Positions 11,201-23,267 of a stretch of DNA of 64,000 bases are shown here, piece after piece (position 1 is the stretch's first letter; each line of letters starts with the position of its first letter). This DNA is from Zea mays (Eukaryota > Streptophyta > Magnoliopsida > Poales > Poaceae). The stretch spans positions 170,096,923-170,160,922 of the forward strand of contig NC_050097.1 in the NCBI RefSeq assembly GCF_902167145.1, read 5' to 3'. The notes beneath the pieces were generated by a model that searched no databases, was not told the DNA's origin, and saw only the letters and a program-made list of their open reading frames with translations. Position numbers and translations under genes: made by a program.

Positions 11201-12773
11201 TGCTTTGAGCAGAAAGAGTCAAGTCAATCTGATGGTCGCTCGTCCGATGCCTTATGAGTTGACCAAGGAGTTTGATAGGTTGAGTCTCGGATTTCTGAAC
11301 AATTCGCGAGGAGTCACAGTTGAGTTGGAACCTACCTTGGAACGCGAAATCAAAGAAGCGCAGAAGAATGATGAGAAAATCAGTGAGATCCGGCGACTGA
11401 TTCTAGAAGGCAAAGGCAAAGATTTTCGAGAAGATGCAGAAGGCGTGATATGGTTCAAAGACCGCTTGTGTGTTCCTAATGTCCAGTCTATTCGGGAGTT
11501 GATTCTCAAGGAAGCTCATGAGACGGCCTATTCGATTCACCCTGGCAGTGAGAAGATGTATCAGGATCTGAAGAAGAAATTCTGGTGGTACGGAATGAAG
11601 AGGGAAATCGCAGAGCACGTGGCTATGTGTGATAGTTGTCGAAGAATTAAGGCAGAGCACCAGAGACCTGCTGGATTGTTGCAACCGTTGCAGATCCCTC
11701 AGTGGAAATGGGATGAAATCGGTATGGATTTCATAGTCGGATTGCCTCGCACTCGAGCCGGCTACGATTCCATTTGGGTAGTAGTGGACCGCTTGACCAA
11801 GTCAGCCCACTTCATACCTGTCAAGACCAACTACAGCAGTGCCGTATTGGCAGAATTGTATATGTCTCGGATCGTTTGTCTTCATGGTGTGCCAAAGAAG
11901 ATAGTGTCAGACAGAGGAACACAGTTCACCTCTCATTTCTGGCAGCAGTTGCATGAAGCTTTGGGCACGCATCTGAATTTCAGCTCAGCTTATCACCCGC
12001 AGACAGATGGTCAGACCGAAAGGACCAATCAAATTCTTGAAGACATGTTGAGAGCCTGTGCGTTGCAAGATCAGTCCGGATGGGACAAGAGATTGCCTTA
12101 TGCAGAGTTTTCCTATAACAACAGTTACCAGGCCAGTTTGAAGATGTCACCATTTCAGGCGCTTTATGGAAGGAGTTGTAGAACTCCGTTGCAATGGGAT
12201 CAGCCTGGAGAAAAGCAAGTGTTTGGGCCAGACATTTTGCTTGAAGCCGAAGAGAACATCAAGATGGTCCGAGAGAATCTGAAGATAGCGCAATCGAGGC
12301 AGCGAAGCTATGCAGACACAAGAAGAAGAGAGCTGAGTTTCGAAGTCGAAGACTTTGTCTATCTGAAAGTGTCACCGATCAGAGGAGTCAGAAGGTTCGG
12401 AGTGAAAGGCAAGCTAGCACCCCGCTACATTGGTCCGTATCAGATTCTTGCAAGACGTGGAGAAGTGGCCTATCAGCTCAGTTTGCCCGAGAATTTGTCT
12501 GCTGTGCATGATGTCTTTCATGTGTCTCAGTTGAAGAAGTGCTTGCGTGTGCCAGAAGAGCAGTTGCCAGTGGAAGGTCTTGAAGTCCAGGAGGACTTGA
12601 CCTACGTTGAGAAGCCAGTGCAGATCCTTGAGGTTGCAGACAGAGTCACCCGAAGGAAGACCATCAGAATGTGCAAAGTCAGATGGAATCACCACTCTGA
12701 GGAAGAAGCAACCTGGGAGCGTGAAGATGATCTGATGGCTAAATACCCTGAGCTCTTTGCTAGCCAACCCTGA
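8241..12773 (+). pseudogene. gag-pol polyprotein of the chromovirus, with an in-frame TAG and damaged zinc knuckle
   Basis: One reading frame of about 1511 codons, read as gag then pol. It starts at MSENRRRGGRR (8241) and is interrupted by a TAG at 8718-8720; an internal ATG at 8742 opens the remaining 1343 codons. In the 8742 numbering: protease FDTGATHSF (Asp 250), RT with [11 protein letters not shown] and FIDDI (Asp 568-569), RNase H ([10 protein letters not shown] to ADALSR), integrase zinc finger, D,D(35)E core (Asp 996, Asp 1057, Glu 1093), and a tail [12 protein letters not shown] followed by a chromodomain-like end ([14 protein letters not shown]). The zinc knuckle reads CFHWVMQC: the second Cys and flanking residues are missing, as if about 15 bases had been lost. 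Both defects argue against autonomous activity. Confidence 0.9.
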
Positions 12774-12795
12774 ATCTCGAGGGCGAGATTCTTTT

Positions 12796-12807
12796 AAGGG
12801 GGATAGG
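12796..12807 (+). other. Polypurine tract of the chromovirus
   Basis: AAGGGGGATAGG immediately before the 3' LTR (first LTR base 12810). This is the expected plus-strand primer. Confidence 0.85.
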
Positions 12808-12809
12808 TT

Positions 12810-14602
12810 TGTAACGCCCTGAATTTGGGGGGTAGAATTTTTTCTTCTTTTCTCTCACCAAATTCAGGCGTTACCCTTTTCTTTTCTCGTTCCCTCGCTA
12901 AACCTTGATCTTTTCCAAAGTTATAGCGGGGTTTGGCTTGGAATTCCCGTGTAAAGAAAAACCCTAAATTACTCTATGTTGTTTGATGCACCATGCCGAA
13001 CTATGCATTCTTTGATTGCTTAGAAATGTAAGTGCATTCATCTAGGAAGATCGGATTTCGAAAAGGAGAAAAACCTTTTCTTTCTTTTTTCTTTTTCTTT
13101 CTCTCTCTCCTCTTTTTTTCTCTCTCCCGCACCGTGGGCCGCCCCGACCGGCCCAGTCGCCCCCCCCCCCCGCGCCCCCTTTGGGCCCATTGGCCCAGCC
13201 GCCCCCTCCCTTTCCCCCCAATTCCCCCAATCCCTCTCCCTCCCTCTCATTCTCTCTCTTCCCCACCCCAGCCGCCGCCCCCTGCCCTAGCCGCCGCCCC
13301 TGCTCGTCGCCGGTTCGGCCGCCCGTCCCCGTCCCCGGTGAGGTCCCCCTCCCCCTCTCCTCCCTCCCCCATCTCCCCTCCCCTTCCCCCTACCCGGCTT
13401 GGCCGCCCCTACCCCTGCGCCCCGGTCCGGCCGCCCGCCGCCCAGCTCGGCCACCGCCGCCCCTGCGCGCCCCGCCCCTGGCCGGCTCGGTCGCCCCTGC
13501 GCGCCGGCTCGGTCGCCCCTGCGCGCCAGCTCGGCCGCCCCCTGGCCGGCTCGGCCGCCCCCGCGCGCCCTGCCCCGCCCCATGGCCGGCTCGGCCGCCC
13601 CCTGCCCCTGCGCCCTCGCCGGTTCGCCCCCCCCCCCCCAGCTCGGCTACCCGCCGCCGGCTTGGCCGCCCCCGCCCCTGCCCAGGCCGGATCAACCACC
13701 CCCCTTTTTTATTTATTTATTTTCTTTTCTTTTCTTTCATTACTGTTATTTATTTTATTTTAGGCAGGTTAATCATTGTTCATGTTATTGAAATAGGAAA
13801 CTTAATTTAGAATTCCGTTACGCTAGTTAATTCATATAATCAATTGTTTATCCAGTTCAATGTTGATCAACTAAAAATGACTAGGTTTACATTAGTGCAT
13901 ATAACTAAATTCTTTTGTTAGAACCAATTGTAACTAATCATTAGTGCATAAGCTTTAACCCCCCCCCCCCCCCGCGAGACCTTTTCCCGTTTCTTTCTAA
14001 CCATAATGAATGCGATATCGAATGTCATACTTGATGCATATTCACTTTATTTGTTCTCTTGTATGATGTACTGTTTGTTTCCCAATTTGAATGGATGAAT
14101 GTATGTATGCTTGCAATCGCATAGAGAACGATTCGGTCGAAGAGCCCGAGGAACTCGCAGGAGAAGCCCCTGAGCAGCAGTCGGTTGGTGGAGGCAAGTG
14201 TCCCTTGACCTATCTCTGTCCTATTCATTATTTAATTCATCTCCCGCTTTACACATTTATGCCTAAGGATTGACTAGCTTTTGTGATCCATGTCCTTGTT
14301 TACCTATCTGGGTTGGATTATTATTGTTTAGCTTTATGCTATTGCTCAAACTCTAATCAATGAACATGATGAGATTATCTATGATACGCTGTTTTCCCTT
14401 CTCTTATTATGATGTTGTACTTGTGGTCATCAAGGGGGCTCGAGCGGTTTCTCGAGTGCCTCTCCGTAAGGACCTGTTCTATGGATGACCGCCCGGGAAA
14501 ACAGTGCAACCATGAGGGTGGAATGGGATGCCCTTAGCTGAATAATTAGAGGATCCGGGGTGTAGTTCACTTAGCCGTCGTGCCGTCAATGGGGCTCGGT
14601 GT
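12810..14602 (+). repeat. 3' LTR of the chromovirus, proximal part
   Basis: Matches the 5' LTR from its first base to GGGGCTCGGTGT, where the Sirevirus is inserted. Bases 14598-14602 (GGTGT) are the left target duplication of that insertion. C-tract lengths and a few short indels in the GC-rich part differ from the 5' LTR. Confidence 0.95.
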
Positions 14603-15909
14603 TGAAAGTCGCCTAGAAGGGGGGTGAATAGGGCGAAACTGAAATTTACAAATATAAACACAACTACAAGCCGGGTTAGCGTTAGTAATAAAGAAACGAG
14701 TCCGCGAGAGAGGGTGAAAAACAAATCCCAAGCGAATAAGCAAGTGAGACACGGAGATTTGTTTTACCGAGGTTCGGTTCTCTCAAACCTACTCCCCGTT
14801 GAGGAGGCCACAAAGGCCGGGTCTCTTTCAACCCTTCCCTCTCTCAAACGATCCACGGATCGAGTGAGCTTTCTCTTCTCAATCACTTGGAACACAAAGT
14901 TCCCACAAGGACCACCACAAGTTTGGTGTCTCTTGCCTCAATTACAAGTGAGTTTGATCGCAATGAAAGAATCAAGAAAGAAGAAAGCAATCCAAGCGCA
15001 AGAGCTCGAAAGAACACAAGCAAATCACTCTATCTAGTCACTATGGCGTTGTGTGGAATTTGGAGAGGATTTAATCTCTTTGGTGTGTCTAGAATTGAAT
15101 GCTAGAGCTCTTGTAGTAGTTGGGAAGTGGAAAACTTGGATGCAATGAATGGTGGGGTGGTTGGGGTATTTATAGCCCCAACCACCAAATGTGGCCGTTG
15201 GGAGGCTGTCTGTTCGATGGCGCACCGGACAGTCCGGTGCCCCCGCCACGTCATCACTGCCGTTGGATTCTGACCGTTGGAGCTTCTGTCTTGTGGGCCC
15301 GCCTGGGTGTTCGGTGCACACCGGACAGGTACTGTTTGCTGTCCGGTGTGCCAGTATGGGCGCGCCTGACTTCTGCGCGCGCTGCGCGCGCATTTAATGC
15401 GCCGCAGGTAGCCGTTGGCGTCGACTAGCCGTTGCTCCGGAGTTGCACCGGACAGTCCGGTGCACACCGGACATGTCCGGTGAATTTTAGCGGACTAGCC
15501 GTTGGCGATTCCCGAAGCTGGCGAGTTCCTGAGGCCGGTTCTCCTTGGCGCACCGGACACTGTCCGGTGTACATCGGACAGTCCGGTGAATTATAGCGGA
15601 GTCGCCTCTGGAAAATTCCCGAAGGTAGCGAGTTTGAGTTGGAGTCCTCTGGTGCACCGGACACTGTCCGGTGGCGCACCGGACACTGTCCGGTGTACAC
15701 CGGACAGTCCGGTGCTCCCAGACCAGAGGGCCTTCGATTGCCACCTCCTTTGTTGAATCCAAGACTTGGTCTTTTTATTGGCTGAGTGTGAACCTTTTAC
15801 ACCTGTATAATCTATACACTTGGGCAAACTAGTTAGTCCAATTATTTGTGTTGGGCAATTTAACCACCAAAATTAATTAGGGACTAGGTGTAAGCCTAAT
15901 TCCCTTTCA
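14603..15909 (-). repeat. 3' LTR of the Sirevirus
   Basis: Direct copy of 23268-24600 with few differences. It contains a cluster of CACCGGACAGTCCGGTG palindromes at about 15220-15716. It is some 26 bp shorter than the partner, partly from one missing palindrome unit near 15240. Confidence 0.95.
15222..15716. repeat. Cluster of CCGGAC-GTCCGG palindromes in the Sirevirus LTR
   Basis: About ten full or partial copies of CACCGGACAGTCCGGTG, often as back-to-back pairs joined by CACA or TACA, within some 500 bp. As I recall, palindromes of this type have been described as conserved in Sirevirus LTRs. Being self-complementary, they could be symmetric protein-binding or methylation targets; that role is inference. 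Confidence 0.85.
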
Positions 15910-16738
15910 ATCTCCCCCTTTTTGGTGATTGATGCCAACACAAACCAAAGCAAATATAGAAGTGTATAATTGAACTAGTTTGCATAATGTAAGTGCAAAG
16001 GTTGCTTAGAATTTGGGCCAATATAAATACTTACAAGATATGCATGGATTGTTTCTTTCTTATTTAACATTTTGGACCACGTTTGCACCACATGTTTTGT
16101 TTTTGCAAATTCTTTTGTAAATCCATTTCAAAGTTCTTTTGCAAATAGTCAAAGGCAAATAAATAAGATTTTGAGAAGCATTTTCAAGATTTGAAATTTT
16201 CTCCCCCTGTTTCAAATGCTTTTCCTTTGACTAAACAAAACTCCCCCTAAATGAGATTCTCCTCTTAGTGTTCAAGAGGGTTTTGATATATCATTTTGAA
16301 ATACTACTTTCTCCCCCTTTTGAACACAATAGGATACCAATTGAAAATATTCAACACTTAAGTTTTTGAAATTGGTGGTGGTGCGGTCCTTTTGCTTTGG
16401 GCTCTTACTTTCTCCCCCTTTGGCATGAATCGCCAAAAACGGAATCATTAGAGCCCTCGAAGTGCTATCTTCCTCTTTGGTCATAAATAAATGAGTTAAG
16501 ATTATACCAAAGACGAAGTCCTTTTGCTTGATGCTCATGTTTTCTCCCCCTAGAACGGAGAGTTGCTTGGAGCGACGGCGAAGGATGAGTTACGTAGTGG
16601 AAGCCTTTGTCTTCGCCGAAGACTCCAATTCCCTTTCAATACACCTATGACTCGGTTTGAAATAGACTTGAAAACACATTAGTCATAGCATATGAAAGAG
16701 ATATGATCAAAGGTATACAAATGAGCTATGAGTGCAAG
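15910..16738 (-). other. Non-coding 3' region of the Sirevirus with repeated purine islands
   Basis: Between the pol stop and the 3' LTR. On the minus strand, GGGGGAG-type purine islands recur near 15910, 16200, 16242, 16312, 16412 and 16541. The one beside the LTR (AAAAAGGGGGAGA) is the likely true polypurine tract; extra copies are typical of Sireviruses. No convincing envelope-like ORF is present. Confidence 0.8.
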
Positions 16739-19700
16739 TTAACAAAAGAAATTCCTAGAATCAAGAATATTTAGCTCATGCCTAAGTTTGTTAAAAGATT
16801 GTTCATCAAGAGGCTTGGTAAAGATATCGGCTAATTGATCTTTAGTGTTAATGTAAGAAATCTCGATATCTCCCTTTTGTTGGTGATCCCTTAAAAAGTG
16901 ATACCGAATGGCTATGTGCTTAGTGCGGCTATGCTCGACGGGATTGTCGGCCATTTTGATTGCACTCTCATTATCACATAGCAAAGGGACTTTGGTTAAT
17001 TTGTAACCGTAGTCCCGCAGGGTTTGCCTCATCCAAAGCAATTGCGCGCAACAATGGCCTGCGGCAATGTACTCGGCTTCGGCGGTGGAAAGAGCGACCG
17101 AATTTTGCTTCTTTGAAGCCCAAGACACCAAGGATCTTCCCAAGAACTGGCAAGTCCCCGATGTGCTCTTCCTATTGATTTTACACCCTGCCCAATCGGC
17201 ATCCGAATAACCAATTAAATCAAATGTGGATCCCCTGGGATACCAAAGCCCAAACTTAGGAGTATAAGCCAAATATCTCAAGATTCGTTTTACGGCCGTA
17301 AGGTGAGCTTCCTTAGGGTCGGCTTGAAATCTTGCACACATGCATACGGAAAAGCATAATGTCCGGTCGAGATGCACATAAATAGAGTAAAGAACCTATC
17401 ATCGACCGGTATACCTTTTGATCCACGGACTTACCTCCCGTGTCGAGGTCGAGATGCCCATTGGTTCCCATGGGTGTTTTAATGGGTTTGGCATCCTTCA
17501 TCCCAAACTTGTTTAGAATGTCTTGAGTGTACTTTGTTTGGCTAATGAAGGTGCCCTCTTGGAGTTGCTTCACTTGAAATCCTAGAAAATACTTCAACTC
17601 CCCCATCATAGACATCTCGAACTTCTGTGTCATAATCCTACTAAACTCTTCACATGTAGACTCGTTAGTAGACCCAAATATAATATCATCAACATAAATT
17701 TGGCATACAAACAAGTCATTTTCAAGAGTTTTAGTAAAGAGCGTAGGATCGACTTTTCCGACTTTGAATCCATTTGCAATAAGAAAATCTCTAAGGCATT
17801 CATACCATGCTCTTGGGGCTTGCTTGAGCCCATAAAGCGCCTTAGAGAGCTTATAGACATGGTTAGGATACTCACTGTCTTCAAAGCCGGGAGGTTGCTC
17901 AACATAGACCTCTTCTTTGATTGGTCCATTGAGGAAGGCACTTTTCACGTCCATTTGATAAAGCTTAAAGCCATGGTAAGTAGCATAGGCCAATAATATG
18001 CGAATTGACTCAAGCCTAGCTACGGGTGCATAGGTTTCACCGAAATCCAAACCTTCGACTTGGGAGTATCCCTTGGCCACAAGTCGAGCTTTGTTCCTTG
18101 TCACTAGGGCTGGAAAATTAGCTCGAGGCTCGCGAGCCGGCTCGAGCTCGGAGCGGCTCGGCTCGGCTCGGAGCGGCTCGCGAGCCTCGAACGAGCCGAG
18201 CCGAGCCTCTTCTTCGAGCTCGTTTTTGCAGCGAGCCGAGCCGAGCTGGCTCGTTCCAGCTCGCGAGCCGGCTCGCGAGCCTTGCAAAAATGGTCAATTT
18301 ATGGAATAATAATGAATATTAGATAATTTTATGGATAATAGCTCATTTTATAGTCTTTGATGATGAATATATTACAAGTTATAATTTAATTTACTCATAA
18401 TGTAGAATGATGATTCTATATTTCAAATTTATATAATGTTAATTCACCAAAAAATGCAACGAAAAGTACCAAAATATGGCTCGCGAGCCGAGCCGAGCCG
18501 GCTCGCGAGCCAAGGTCGAGCCGAGCTGAGCCTCTTTCACCAGCTCGTGGAATCGACGAGCCGAGCCGAGCCGAGCTCGTTCAGGCACCGAGCCGCACCG
18601 AGCTCGGCTCGACTCGTTTCCAGCCCTACTTGTCACCACACCATGCTCGTCTTGCTTGTTGTGGAAGACCCATTTGGTTCCTACAACATTTTGGTTAGGA
18701 CGTGGAACTAAATGCCATACCTCATTCCTAGTGAAGTTGTTGAGCTCCTCTTGCATTGCCACCACCCAATCCGAATCTTGAAGTGCTTCCTCTACCCTGT
18801 GTGGCTCAATAGAGGAAACAAAAGAGTAATGTTCACAAAAATGAGCAACACGAGATCTAGTGGTTACTCCCTTATGAATATCGCCGAGGATGGTGTCGAC
18901 GGGGTGATCTCGTTGGATTGCTTGGTGGACTCTTGGGTGTGGCGGCCTTTGTTCCTCATCCTCCTTGTCTTCCTCATTTACATCTCCCCCTTGATCAATG
19001 CCATCATCTTGAGGTGGCTCATTTGCTTGATCTCCTACTTCATCAACTTGAGCTTCATCCTCATTTTGAGTCGGTGGAGATGCTTGCATGGAGGAGGATG
19101 GTTGATCTTGTGCATTTGGAGGCTCTTCGGATTCCTTAGGACACACATCCCCAATGGACATGTTCCTTAGCGCGATGCATGGAGCCTCTTCTTCACCTAT
19201 CTCATCAAGATCAACTTGCTCTACTTGAGAGCCGTTAGTCTCATCAAACACAACATCACATGAGACTTCAACTAGTCCAGTGGACTTGTTAAAGACCCTA
19301 TATGCCCTTGTGTTTGAGTCATAACCAAGTAAAAAGCCTTCTACAGTCTTAGGAGCAAATTTAGACTTTCTACCTCTCTTAACAAGAATAAAGCATTTGC
19401 TACCAAAGACTCTAAAATATGAAATGTTGGGCTTTTTACCGGTTAGGAGTTCATATGATGTCTTCTTGAGGATTCGGTGTAGATATAACCGGTTGATGGC
19501 GTAGCAAGCGGTGTTGACCGCCTCGGCCCAAAACCGATCCGAAGTCTTGTACTCATCAAGCATGGTCCTTGCCATGTCCAATAGAGTTCTATTCTTCCTC
19601 TCCACTACACCATTTTGTTGTGGCGTGTAGGGAGAAGAGAACTCATGCTTGATGCCCTCCTCCTCAAGGAAGCCTTCAATTTGAGAGTTCTTGAACTCCG

Positions 19701-20520
19701 TCCCGTTGTCGCTTCTTATTTTCTTGATCCTTAAGCCGAACTCATTTTGAGCCCGTCTCAAGAATCCCTTTAAGGTCTCTTGGGTTTGAGATTTTTCCTG
19801 TAAAAAGAATACCCAAGTGAAGCGAGAATAATCATCCACAATAACAAGACAGTACTTACTCCCGCCGATGCTTATGTAAGCGATTGGGCCGAATAGATCC
19901 ATGTGCAGGAGCTCCAGTGGCCTGTCGGTCGTCATTATGTTCTTATGCGGATGATGAGAGCCAACTTGCTTCCCTGCTTGGCATGCGCTACAAATCCTGT
20001 CTTTCTCAAAATGAACATTTGTTAGTCCTAAAATGTGTTCTCCCTTTAGAAGCTTATGAAGATTCTTCATCCCAACATGAGCTAGTCGGCGGTGCCAGAG
20101 CCAACCCATGTTAGTCTTAGCAATTAAGCAAGTGTCGAGTTCAGCTCTATCAAAATCTACCAAGTATAGCTGACCCTCTAACACTCCCTTAAATGCTATT
20201 GAATCATCACTTCTTCTAAAGACAGTGACACCTACATCAGTGAATAGACAGTTGTAGCCCATTTGACATAATTGAGATACGGAAAGCAAATTGTAATCTA
20301 ATGAATCTACAAGAAAAACATTGGAAATAGAATGGTCAGGAGATATAGCAATTTTACCAAGACCTTTGACCAAACCTTGATTTCCATCCCCGAATGTGAT
20401 AGCTCGTTGGGGATCTTGGTTTTTCTCATATGAGGAGAACATCTTTTTCTCCCCAGTCATGTGGTTTGTGCACCCGCTGTCGAGTATCCAACTTGAGCCA
20501 CCGGATGCATAAACCTACAA
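16739..20520 (-). pseudogene. pol of the Sirevirus (protease, integrase, RT, RNase H), split and frameshifted
   Basis: Minus-strand pol begins just after the gag stop with the protease motif WILDSGCTNHMTG in a different frame from gag. Integrase follows: zinc finger WHRRLAHVG...CSACQAG, then core motifs MDLFGP, IRSDNGTEF and PQQNGVVERKNR. Reverse transcriptase begins VVGTKWVF and is cut by the hAT element at 18105-18628; it resumes at [13 protein letters not shown] and includes YVDDIIFG near 17685. One extra T near 17349 shifts the frame before RNase H, whose motifs YSDADWAG, STAEAEYIA and DIFTKPL remain readable to the stop at 16739. Apart from the insertion and that one-base shift the reading frame is well kept, pointing to recent activity. 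Confidence 0.92.
18105..18628. mobile_element. Non-autonomous hAT element (level 4) in Sirevirus pol
   Basis: 524 bp with terminal inverted repeats TAGGGCTGGAAA / TTTCCAGCCCTA and an exact 8-bp target duplication CTTGTCAC (18097-18104 and 18629-18636), the hAT pattern. Both subterminal regions are packed with GCTCGCGAGCC and GAGCCGAGCC words that can pair with each other, around an AT-rich core. There is no transposase ORF. It interrupts the reverse transcriptase between Thr and Arg codons of the RT N-terminal part. Confidence 0.93.
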
Positions 20521-20527
20521 AACAAGT

Positions 20528-23222
20528 TTAGTTCTTGACTTTAGGTACCCAAATGGTTTTGGGTCCTTTGGCATTAGACACAAGAACTTTGGGTACCCAA
20601 ACACAAGTCTTTGACCCCTTGTGCTTGCCCCCAACGTATTTGGCAACTACTTTGCCAGATTTGTTAGTCAAAACATAAGATGCATCAAAAGTTTTAAATG
20701 AAATGTTATGATCATTTGATGCACTTGGAGTTTTCTTTCTAGGCAACTTAGCATGGGTTGGTTGCCTAGAGCTAGATGTCTCACCCTTATACATAAATGC
20801 ATGATTAGGGCCAGAGTGAGACTTCCTAGATTGAATTCTCCTAATTTTGCTCTCAGGATAACCGGCAGGGTACAAAATGTAACCCTCGTTATCCTGAGGC
20901 ATGGGAGCCTTGCCCTTAACAAAGTTGGACAATCTTTTAGGAGGGGCACTAAGTTTGACATTGTCTCCCCTTTGGAAGCCAATGCCATCCTTGATGCCCG
21001 GGCGTCTCCCATTATAGAGCATGCTACGAGCAAATTTGAATATCTCATTTTCTAAGTTGTGCTCGGCAATTTTAGCATCTAATTTAGCTATATGATCATT
21101 TTGTTGTTTAATTAAAGCCATATGATCATGAATAGCATCAATGTTAATATCTCTACATCTAGTGCAAATAGAAGTGTGCTCAATGGTAGATGTAGAGGGT
21201 TTGCAAGATTTTAGTTCAACGATCTTAGCATGCAAGATATCATTATTATCTCTAAGATCGGAAATTGTAACATTGCAAACATCTAGTTCTTTAGCCTTAG
21301 CAATTAAATTTTCATTTTCTACTCTAAGGCTAGCAAGAGAAATGTTTAATTCTTCAATCCTAGCAAGCAAATCATCATTATTATCTCTAGGAAGGGGAAT
21401 TGAAACATTACAAACATGTGAATCAACCTTAGCATTTAAACTAGCATTTTCATTCCTAAGGTTGTCAATCATCTCACGGCAAGTGCTTAGCTCACTAGAT
21501 AATTTTTCACATTTCTCAATTTCTAGAGCATAAGCATTTTTAACCTTAACATGGTTCTTATTTTCTTTAATAAGGAAGTCCTCTTGAGTGTCTAAGAGAT
21601 CATCCTTTTCATGGATGGCACTAATCAACTCATTAAGCTTTTCTTTTTGTTGCATGTTGAGGTTGGCAAAAAGAGTACGCAAATTATCCTCCTCATCACT
21701 AGCATTATCATCACTAGAAGACTCATATTTAGTGGAGGAGTTGGATTTAACCTTCTTCCGTTTGCCGTCCTTTGCCATGAGGCACTTGTGGCCGACGTTG
21801 GGGAAGAGAAGTCCCTTGGTGACGGCGATGTTGGCGGCGTCCTCGTCGGAGGAGGAGTCGCTAGAGCTTTCGTCGGAGTCCCACTCCCGACAAACATGGG
21901 CATCGCCGCCCTTCTTCTTGTAGTACCTTTTCTTCTCCTTTCTTCTCCCCTTCTTGTCGTCGCCTCGATCACTGTCACTTGATATAGGACATTTAGCAAT
22001 AAAATGACCGGGCTTACCACATTTGTAGCAAACCTTCTTGGAGCGGGACTTGTAGTCTTTCCCTCTCCTTTGCTTGAGGATTTGGCGGAAGCTCTTGATG
22101 ACGAGCGCCATTTCCTCATTGTCGAGCTTGGAGGCGTCTATTGGTTGTCGACTTGGTGTAGACTCCTCCTTCTTGTCCTCCGTCGCCTTGAATGCGACTG
22201 GTTGAGCTTCGGATGTGGAGGGATCATCAAGCTCGTTGATCTTCCTCGAGCCTTCGATCATGCACTCAAAACTTACAAAATGCCCGATTACTTCCTCGGG
22301 GGTCATTTTAGTATATCTAGGATTACCACGAATTAATTGAACTTGAGTAGGGTTAAGGAAAATAAGAGATCTTAGAATAACCTTAACCACTTCATGGTCA
22401 TCCCACTTTACGCTCCCGAGGTTGCGCACTTGGTTCACCAAGGTCTTGAGCCGGTTGTACATGTGTTGTGGCTCCTCCCCTTTGCGAAGCCGGAACCGAC
22501 CGAGCTCCCCCTCGATCGTTTCCCGCTTGGTGATCTTGGTGAGCTCATCTCCTTCGTGCGCGGTTTTCAGCACATCCCAAACCTCCTTGGCACTCTTCAA
22601 CCCTTGTACTTTGTTATACTCCTCTCTACTTAGTGAGGCGAGGAGTATTTGTTGCTTGAGAGTTGAAGTGCTCGATTTGGGCCACCTCATCCTCATCATA
22701 GTCTTCATCCCCTACGGATGGTACCTGTGCACCAAACTCAACAACATCCCATATACTTTTGTGGAGCGAGGTTAGATGAAATCGCATTAAATCGCTCCAC
22801 CTAGCGTAATCTTCACCATCAAAAGTTGGTGGTTTGCCTAATGGGACGGAAAGTAAAGGTGTGTGTTTGGAAATGCGAGGATAGCGTAGGGGGATCTTAC
22901 TATACTTCTTGCGCTCTTGGCGCTTAGAAGTGACGGATGCCGCGTCGGAGTCGGAGGTGGATGCCGATGAAGAATCGGTCTCGTAGTAGACCACCTTCCT
23001 CATTCTTTTCTTCTTGTCCCCACTCCGATGTGGCTTGTGGGAAGAAGATTTTTCCTTCTTCTCTTTGTGGTGAGAAGATTTCTTCTCCTTCCCTTTGTTG
23101 GAGGAGATCTTCTTCTTCTCCTTCCTCTTGGTGCGGGACTCTTCCGATGAAGTGCTCCCGTGGCTTGTAGTGGGCTTTTCGCCGGTCTCCATCTCCTTCT
23201 TGGCGTGATCTCCCGACATCAC
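20528..23222 (-). pseudogene. gag of the Sirevirus, one frameshift
   Basis: Minus-strand gag starts MMSGDHAKKEMETGEK (23222) with a very Lys/Ser-rich N-terminus. Near 22650 the frame shifts by one; reading continues as LLASLSREEYNKVQGLKSAK to the stop at 20528. The second part holds a retrotransposon gag core (GELGRFRLRKGEEPQHMYNR), a CCHC zinc knuckle CYKCGKPGHFIAKC, Ser/Asp-rich acidic stretches, a long Leu-rich region with coiled-coil character, and a basic C-terminus ending WVPKVKN. The long gag tail with coiled coil is typical of Sireviruses. Confidence 0.9.
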
Positions 23223-23249
23223 TTCGAGCTGTTAGGCTCTAATGAAGCA

Positions 23250-23265
23250 CCGGGCTCTGATACCA
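23250..23265 (-). other. Primer-binding site of the Sirevirus (initiator tRNA-Met)
   Basis: On the minus strand TGGTATCAGAGCCCGG lies two bases after the 5' LTR. It fits the plant initiator-Met tRNA 3' end. Confidence 0.9.
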
Positions 23266-23267
23266 AT

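Noticed and set aside
13032..13810. Long Pro/Arg-rich open frames in the second chromovirus LTR
   Set aside because: Same composition effect in the duplicate LTR.
15222..15716. CRISPR-like spaced repeats
   Set aside because: The repeats are short palindromes with irregular spacing in a plant LTR; no spacers of uniform length and no cas genes.
15102..15762. Open frames rich in HRTVRCTPDS-like repeats
   Set aside because: They are translations of the CACCGGACAGTCCGGTG palindrome array in an LTR and occur in both LTRs and on both strands.
16272..16538. Candidate envelope-like ORF between pol and LTR of the Sirevirus
   Set aside because: Only 88 codons, no signal peptide or membrane segment, and overlaps purine islands.
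18073..18309. Open frames rich in Ser/Arg/Glu over the hAT element
   Set aside because: They come from repeated GAGCC words of the transposon ends and lack any relation to transposase.
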